From contig UQFQ01000034.1 in the NCBI GenBank assembly GCA_900540395.1, positions 1 to 8,369 of the forward strand: 8,369 nt of DNA, read 5' to 3'. The notes beneath the pieces are model-generated. The model ran no database searches and was not told where the DNA came from. It saw nothing but the letters and a program-made list of their open reading frames with translations. Positions within the stretch are counted from its first letter, which is position 1. Each line of letters opens with the position of its first letter. This document shows positions 5,666 through 8,369 of this stretch, piece after piece. This DNA is from an uncultured Mollicutes bacterium (GTDB lineage: Bacteria; Bacillota_I; Bacilli_A; RFN20; CAG-826). A program made the position numbers and the translations under genes.

Positions 5666-6470
5666 TAAATACCTTATTGCTTTAGATTTAGATGGTACTC
5701 TTTTAAAAGACGATAAAACTATATCAAAAGCCACTAAAGACTATTTAAGAAAACTTGAGGAAGATGGAAACTTAATTGTTATAACATCAGGTCGAGCTTT
5801 AAGAAGTGTTTTAGAATACTACAAAGACATTGGTTTATCTTCTTCTCCTGTTATCGCTTATAATGGTCACTATTCAATTGATCCTAATTTAAGACATTAT
5901 GAAATAGTACATAAAATTAATAAAAACACCGCAAAATCCATATATTCTCTATTAAAAGGAAAATATATTGACTCTGTAATGAGCGAAAATGAAAAGAAAA
6001 TTTACGTCGATAAAGATGATGCTTTTCTCTTTGCTTTTTATGAAAAAAACGACTTAGAAGTTATTGAAGGACCACTTGATAAAACAATTGATGAAGACGT
6101 CTTTACTTTTGTTATGAAAATAGATTCTGATGAAAGTAAAAGAAAGAAAATCAAAGAAATCGTCTCTAATTTTTCAGATGTTCAAGTTCGCTTTTGGGGT
6201 GGAGATGAATATTGTGAACTCTATTTAAATGGTATAAGCAAATCTAAAACCATTAAAAATGTAGCTAATCTTTATAATATAGATTTAGATAATGTTATTG
6301 TTTTTGGTGATGCTGATAACGATATTGAAATGTTAAGAGATTATAAACATAGTTATGTTATGAAAAACGGTCAAGAGCATCTTCGAGAAATTGCTCATAA
6401 TGTTACAAAATACACTAACGAAGAAGATGGTGTTATTTACGAATTAAAAGAATTTTTCAAAAATAAATAA
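5658..6470 (+). CDS. Cof-type HAD-IIB hydrolase (sugar-phosphate/FMN phosphatase family)
   Basis: The 270-residue product belongs to the HAD superfamily, IIB (Cof) subfamily: magnesium-dependent phosphatases that dephosphorylate sugar phosphates, FMN, PLP or related metabolites in the cytoplasm. Motif I is DLDGTLL with nucleophile D10 and acid/base D12. Motif II is VITSGR (41-46, T43 or S44). Motif III is the lysine in GISKSKT (K195). Motif IV is FGDADNDIEM (216-225). The C2B cap lies between motifs II and III (about 85-185), and YTNEEDGV near the end is typical. I chose ATG 5658, which gives the usual MNNKYLIALDLDG start. TTG 5643 is possible but adds an atypical five residues. There is no clear ribosome binding site, so translation probably depends on coupling to trpS, whose last 8 nt it overlaps. 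The substrate cannot be read from sequence. Confidence 0.94.
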   Translation: MNNKYLIALDLDGTLLKDDKTISKATKDYLRKLEEDGNLIVITSGRALRSVLEYYKDIGLSSSPVIAYNGHYSIDPNLRHYEIVHKINKNTAKSIYSLLKGKYIDSVMSENEKKIYVDKDDAFLFAFYEKNDLEVIEGPLDKTIDEDVFTFVMKIDSDESKRKKIKEIVSNFSDVQVRFWGGDEYCELYLNGISKSKTIKNVANLYNIDLDNVIVFGDADNDIEMLRDYKHSYVMKNGQEHLREIAHNVTKYTNEEDGVIYELKEFFKNK

Positions 6471-6545
6471 TAAGTATAATTTCTTAAAAACTCTGCAAAT
6501 TCCCCGTGAACCAGAATATTTTTTCTAAAAATAGTTTTATCACAT

Positions 6546-6576
6546 AGTGAAATGGAGAAAGTACCATTTTTTCACT
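6546..6576 (+). other. Bulged stem-loop of unknown role
   Basis: AGTGAAATGG (6546-6555) pairs with CCATTTTTTCACT (6564-6576) around the 8-nt loop AGAAAGTA, with three unpaired T residues on the 3' side. No T-run follows on either strand, so it is not an ordinary terminator. It covers the ATG of the small ORF that starts at 6552. Confidence 0.4.
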
Positions 6577-6725
6577 CGACGGCCCCATTACATATTTTTA
6601 ATTTTCTAATTAAGTATGTTTTTTTAAAATACGCAATCAATTTTAAGCATAAAGTTGAAAAAGCACAATCATCTAAAGACGAAAACATCAAAAAAGCGCA
6701 ATCATCGAAAGATACTATTGCATAA
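6552..6725 (+). CDS. Possible small protein with a repeated KAQSSKD heptapeptide
   Basis: The 57-residue ORF has a mostly hydrophobic and aromatic first half (about 12-30, PLHIFNFLIKYVFLKYAI) and a highly charged second half. The second half repeats KAQSSKD twice (residues 37-43 and 48-54), linked by ENIK. The two 21-nt copies differ at three bases, all third positions and all synonymous (GCA/GCG, TCT/TCG, GAC/GAT). That is what coding constraint in this frame would produce. Against it, no Shine-Dalgarno sequence precedes the ATG, the ATG sits in a hairpin, and the frame stays open upstream to 6510, so the true start is uncertain. A 61-codon ORF on the opposite strand covers the same repeat but would have non-synonymous differences. 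It may be a small membrane-anchored protein, a gene remnant or not a gene. Confidence 0.25.
   Translation: MEKVPFFHSTAPLHIFNFLIKYVFLKYAINFKHKVEKAQSSKDENIKKAQSSKDTIA
6660..6713 (+). repeat. Two-copy 21-nt direct repeat, 33-nt period
   Basis: Copies at 6660-6680 and 6693-6713 match at 18 of 21 positions (core CAATCATC identical). The 33-nt period is a multiple of three, so the repeat keeps reading frame on either strand. The three mismatches are spaced 9 nt and 6 nt apart, in one codon position of the plus frame that begins at 6552. Confidence 0.7.
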
Positions 6726-6817
6726 TTTTTAAGAGAATTTAAAAACGCCTTCCACAATAAGCAAGAGACGTTCTTGATTTTAAATTCTATCTAATTAATT
6801 GAAATAACCTGCAAATC

Positions 6818-8338
6818 TTAATTATTTTTGTCAATATGAAGTAAGGCTATAAGTTCTTTATAATACTTATCACATCTTTCATCGGCTTTCCTTAAAGACT
6901 TATCAACTACTTCAATATAGAATTTACATTTTGGTTCAGTTCCACTTGGTCTTACACAAATTGAACTACGATCTTCAAAAATAAATTTAATTAAGTCACC
7001 ATTTGGTAAATTCTCAATTTGACTTGATTCTTTAGTATCTAAATCATAGCGAGTTAAGTTAAAATAGTTTTCAATAATTTTAACTTTATTACCACACAAA
7101 ACTTTAATTGGATTAGCTTCGAGGCCTTTCATAATTTCTTGCATTTCTTCATGGCCTCTACTGCCTTTAAAGTAAATGTTATAAAGTTTTGATTTATGTT
7201 GACCATAGGTTTCACCAAGTTTTTCATATGCTTCTTCTAAAGTTAAACCATGTTGTTTATACCATAAAGCTGCTTCGCAATATAGAAGAATAGCTTGAAT
7301 TCCATCTTTATCTCTAACAAAAGGTTTAATTAAGCAGCCATAACTTTCTTCATAACCAAAGATAAATTGTGGTCCACCATTAACCTCATAATAATGAATT
7401 CGATCACCAATGTATTTAAATCCAGTTAAGAAAGATTCACATCTTACTCCATAATGAGCGCAAATTTCAGCGCCTAATGCCGAAGAAACAACAGTATTAT
7501 AAACTACTGGATCTTTAGGCATCTCATCTTTTCTTTTTCTTTCTTTGATAATGTAATCAAGTAAAATGGCAGCACCTTCATTACCAGTAAGCAAGGTGTA
7601 TTCACCTTTTTTATTTTTACAAGCAAGTCCAACTCTATCTCCATCTGGATCAGTCATAACAATGATATCGGCATCAACTTCTTTAGCAAGTTTAATTGGT
7701 TCGATATAACTTCTTGGATCTTCTGGGTTAGGAGAAAGAGTTCCACTAAAAGCAGGATCTGGATTACATTGAGATAAAACAGGATAAATGTTATAACCAC
7801 ATTCATGGAAAACTCTCATTGCATTAACAAAACTTGTTCCATGATTTGGAGTATAAACAATTTTAAAATCCTTTTTATCTAAATCAGGATTGATTTGTAC
7901 AGATTTACAAAGGTCAACATAGTTATCATCTAAAGATTTTGGTAAAACAAAATTTTCTCCTTTTTTATCACTATGTGGAACTTCTAAAGTAAGCTCATCA
8001 CCTAAAGTAGAAATAATATCAATTAAATCTTTAATTTTACTTGGAACAAGTTGACAACCAAATTCATCATAAACTTTAAAGCCATTATCTTCTTTAGGAT
8101 TGTGGCTGGCGGTAATCATAATTCCACCACTAGCTTTTTTAGCTCTAACAGCATAGCTTAATTCAGGTGTTGGTCTTAAAGAATCAAATATAAAAGTATT
8201 GATTCCCATCTTGTTTAAAATATCTGCACATTCAAGAGTAAATTCTCTAGAAAAGAAACGATTATCATGAGAAATGACACAACTTTGTGGAAATTTAAAA
8301 TGCTTTAAAATATATAGAACAAAAGTAATTAAAAACAT
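6818..8338 (-). CDS. pgcA: Phosphoglucomutase/phosphomannomutase (alpha-D-phosphohexomutase), N-terminally short
   Basis: The enzyme interconverts hexose 1- and 6-phosphates (glucose or mannose) through a phosphoserine and supplies glycolysis and envelope-sugar synthesis. In the 506-residue ORF the catalytic serine is S78 in ITASHNPKEDNGFK. The magnesium loop is DPDGDR (230-235), the sugar-specificity loop is GYEESYG (328-334), and the phosphate-binding loop is RPSGTEPK (463-470), so domains 2 to 4 are complete. The GYEES loop and length suit the B. subtilis PgcA type of about 570 residues, but the first 60-70 residues, including the FGTxGxRG segment, are missing. In frame, a TAA at 8345-8347 blocks extension. 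The ATG at 8338 has no good ribosome binding site. The gene may be frame-disrupted at its 5' end, or the sequence may be faulty there. Glucose versus mannose specificity cannot be settled by eye. Confidence 0.9.
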   Translation of the reverse strand: MFLITFVLYILKHFKFPQSCVISHDNRFFSREFTLECADILNKMGINTFIFDSLRPTPELSYAVRAKKASGGIMITASHNPKEDNGFKVYDEFGCQLVPSKIKDLIDIISTLGDELTLEVPHSDKKGENFVLPKSLDDNYVDLCKSVQINPDLDKKDFKIVYTPNHGTSFVNAMRVFHECGYNIYPVLSQCNPDPAFSGTLSPNPEDPRSYIEPIKLAKEVDADIIVMTDPDGDRVGLACKNKKGEYTLLTGNEGAAILLDYIIKERKRKDEMPKDPVVYNTVVSSALGAEICAHYGVRCESFLTGFKYIGDRIHYYEVNGGPQFIFGYEESYGCLIKPFVRDKDGIQAILLYCEAALWYKQHGLTLEEAYEKLGETYGQHKSKLYNIYFKGSRGHEEMQEIMKGLEANPIKVLCGNKVKIIENYFNLTRYDLDTKESSQIENLPNGDLIKFIFEDRSSICVRPSGTEPKCKFYIEVVDKSLRKADERCDKYYKELIALLHIDKNN

Positions 8339-8369
8339 TAATTTTTAATTACCCCATCTTGGCTAATGC

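Larger units (their letters stand above)
6471..6817. other. 347-bp region between convergent genes without a recognised gene
   Basis: This stretch separates the ends of the phosphatase and the mutase. It contains a C/G-richer block at about 6490-6590 (TTCCCCGTGAACC and CTCGACGGCCCC) that stands out against the AT-rich background, a bulged hairpin at 6546-6576, a weak small ORF with an internal repeat (6552-6725), and a short hairpin at 6762-6776 (CAAGA/TCTTG). I see no convincing intrinsic terminator for either flanking gene. The block could be a degraded mobile element or an unrecognised RNA; nothing in it lets me name one. Confidence 0.5.

Noticed and set aside
6572..6757. 61-codon minus-strand ORF over the repeat
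   Set aside because: Repeat differences change residues in this frame, no family resemblance, no convincing ribosome binding site; the plus-strand frame explains the pattern better.
6762..6776. CAAGA/TCTTG hairpin as terminator of the mutase or phosphatase
   Set aside because: Only 5-6 bp and no proper T-run on either strand.
6493..6816. 8-bp direct repeat CTGCAAAT at 6493-6500 and 6809-6816 as a target-site duplication
   Set aside because: No inverted repeats lie just inside the copies, and a chance 8-mer repeat is expected at this length and AT content.

Overview
The window is low-GC bacterial DNA, probably from an uncultured Bacillota or Mycoplasmatota lineage (gut RF39, Izemoplasma, Acholeplasma or Erysipelotrichales type). 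The reasons are a strong A+T bias, A/T-ending codons, AGGAGG-type ribosome binding sites, and a gene order matching the Bacillus subtilis cysS-mrnC-rlmB-yacP-sigH-rpmG-secE-nusG region. Every tryptophan codon I checked is TGG. No gene is interrupted by TGA, and TGA serves as a stop in two genes, so this is the standard bacterial code, not the Mycoplasma/Spiroplasma code.

Minus strand, read right to left from 4490 to 50: cysS (cysteinyl-tRNA synthetase), rlmB (23S rRNA 2'-O-methyltransferase), a sigma-70-family factor in the sigH position, an unrecognised 147-residue gene with its own promoter, then rpmG (ribosomal protein L33), secE and nusG behind another good promoter. A near-perfect intrinsic terminator with a UUCG loop ends the run at 53-78. 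Compared with Bacillus, mrnC and yacP are absent, the unknown gene is extra, and rplK does not directly follow nusG. Immediately past the terminator, positions 49-1 read on the minus strand as the 5' end of a group II intron, apparently class C, the class known to insert behind terminator hairpins.

Plus strand, 4664-6470: trpS (tryptophanyl-tRNA synthetase) overlaps by 8 nt a Cof-type HAD phosphatase, forming a two-gene unit. It diverges from cysS across a 173-bp spacer carrying an 11-bp inverted repeat and 16-nt-spaced direct repeats.

Positions 6471-6817 hold no recognised gene. They contain a possible 57-codon ORF with a repeated heptapeptide whose two copies differ only by synonymous changes, and a bulged hairpin. 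From 8338 to 6818 on the minus strand lies a phosphoglucomutase/phosphomannomutase. It has all catalytic motifs but lacks the usual N-terminal 60-70 residues, and traces of the missing part may lie in another frame at the window end.

Functionally this is mainly housekeeping: tRNA charging, rRNA modification, transcription elongation, protein export and sugar-phosphate metabolism. The novelty candidates are the intron junction, the unknown 147-residue gene, the small repeat-bearing ORF and the damaged mutase 5' end. I saw no defence system, CRISPR array, tRNA or rRNA gene. A window bounded by an intron end on one side and a broken gene on the other could be a whole short metagenomic contig; that is inference.
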